Below, piece by piece: positions 5,059-5,547 of a stretch of DNA of 5,547 nt (positions are counted from its first letter, which is position 1; each line of letters opens with the position of its first letter). This DNA is from GCA-020348445 sp965372465 (GTDB lineage: Archaea > Thermoplasmatota > Thermoplasmata > GCA-020350865). A program made the position numbers and the translations under genes. Below the pieces are notes generated by a model, which was given only the letters and a program-made list of their open reading frames with translations, was not told the DNA's origin and ran no database searches. Where the stretch lies: contig CBDVCK010000252.1 in assembly GCA_965372465.1 (NCBI GenBank), positions 1 to 5,547 of the forward strand, given 5' to 3'.

Positions 5059-5547
5059 TTAAAAACCCTTGTTAGCCATCTCGATATCCCGCTGTTTCTT
5101 TTCAAGAAAGCTATAAACTGCAGAGTGTTCACTTCCGGAAAGCAGCATCTCTATTGCCTTAACAGCAATGCTCATATTGAAGCTCTCACCGATTATGCCA
5201 ATTGTATTCCCATAAACAGACATTTCAACGCCTGTGAATTCCTCAATGAGCCTTCGGGTCTTTCCCTTTGTCCCAATCACCCTTGCCCTCACGCGCCTGA
5301 CATGCTTCTGATTCTTACCCGAAAAGTCCCTGATATCTATGAGCGTGAAATATGCCTCATCATCAAATAGTTTGTATGCCTTCTCAGGAGAAAAACCATG
5401 GCCTATGGCCTTCACCACATCAGCACATTTTAATCCGAGAATGGGGTCTTGGATTTCCGAGTCATTAACGGTAACATCCCCGCTTTCAGAATCAACTTCG
5501 AGCAAGGTGCCTGTTTCCTCTTCAATTCTTTTTTTGACATCGCCGTT
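5059..5547 (-). CDS. KH-domain protein, archaeal Dim2/Pno1 (Krr1-like) family, 5' end off window
   Basis: This RNA-binding protein is of the archaeal Dim2/Pno1 type. In this family the protein binds the 3' end region of 16S rRNA with Nob1 during small-subunit maturation. The window holds the last 162 residues; the frame is open to the edge, so the TTG at 5505 is internal and not the start. The fragment begins NGDVKKRIEEETGTLLEVDS, the latter part of the first KH domain just after its GxxG turn. Next is the linker AIGHGFSPEKA (47-57), where the family usually has GRGFSP. A second KH domain follows with its RNA-binding loop GTKG at 92-95 (VIGTKGKTRRLIEEFTG). The tail HSAVYSFLEKK (141-151) matches the conserved HxxVYxFLE end. 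In many archaea the gene sits beside rio1 and the aIF1A gene; those would lie outside to the right. Assignment is by recalled family motifs. Confidence 0.9.
   Translation of the reverse strand, partial: NGDVKKRIEEETGTLLEVDSESGDVTVNDSEIQDPILGLKCADVVKAIGHGFSPEKAYKLFDDEAYFTLIDIRDFSGKNQKHVRRVRARVIGTKGKTRRLIEEFTGVEMSVYGNTIGIIGESFNMSIAVKAIEMLLSGSEHSAVYSFLEKKQRDIEMANKGF

Noticed and set aside
5503..5505. TTG at 5505 as the start of the KH protein
   Set aside because: The frame stays open to the window edge and the preceding 14 residues match the first KH domain, so the codon is internal.

Overview
The window looks like archaeal, probably euryarchaeal, chromosome. Three things support this: a KH-domain protein of the archaeal Dim2/Pno1 ribosome-biogenesis family, a BRE/TATA-type promoter upstream of gyrB, and a tRNA gene with no encoded CCA end. 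The gyrase genes are of the bacterial type. That fits the euryarchaeal groups that carry gyrase (for example Thermoplasmata, Archaeoglobi, haloarchaea, later methanogen classes). AT-rich intergenic DNA around moderate-GC genes could suit a Thermoplasmata relative, but this placement is inference.

Layout: positions 1-54 hold the 3' part of a plus-strand tRNA-Pro(UGG). Positions 55-513 carry no convincing protein gene but are rich in structure. An inverted copy of the tRNA 3' end lies at 79-89, and a foldable segment spans 79-190. A degenerate tandem array of 53-54 bp units runs through 138-351, and each unit ends in a sequence like the tRNA 3' end. A second compact foldable segment at 433-499 is followed by a T6 run. 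The remainder (512-5547) is coded on the minus strand: gyrA (514-2961), gyrB (3005-4903), a 155-bp promoter/leader region, and the 3' portion of the KH-protein gene (5059 to the window edge).

How the genes work together: gyrB and gyrA form a two-gene operon read from right to left. They encode the two subunits of DNA gyrase, a GyrA2GyrB2 enzyme that introduces negative supercoils using ATP. The upstream KH-protein gene has its own T-rich terminator and gyrB has its own promoter, so the two units are probably transcribed separately. The tRNA-Pro converges on gyrA.

The least ordinary material is the 55-513 intergenic region. The most interesting signals are the tRNA-like 54-bp array, whose similarity to the tRNA end falls with distance, and two possible three-way-junction RNAs. 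The gyrase operon is conventional, with some details of note: a likely TTG start for gyrA, Val at the main quinolone-resistance position, and an imperfect palindrome on the gyrB promoter.
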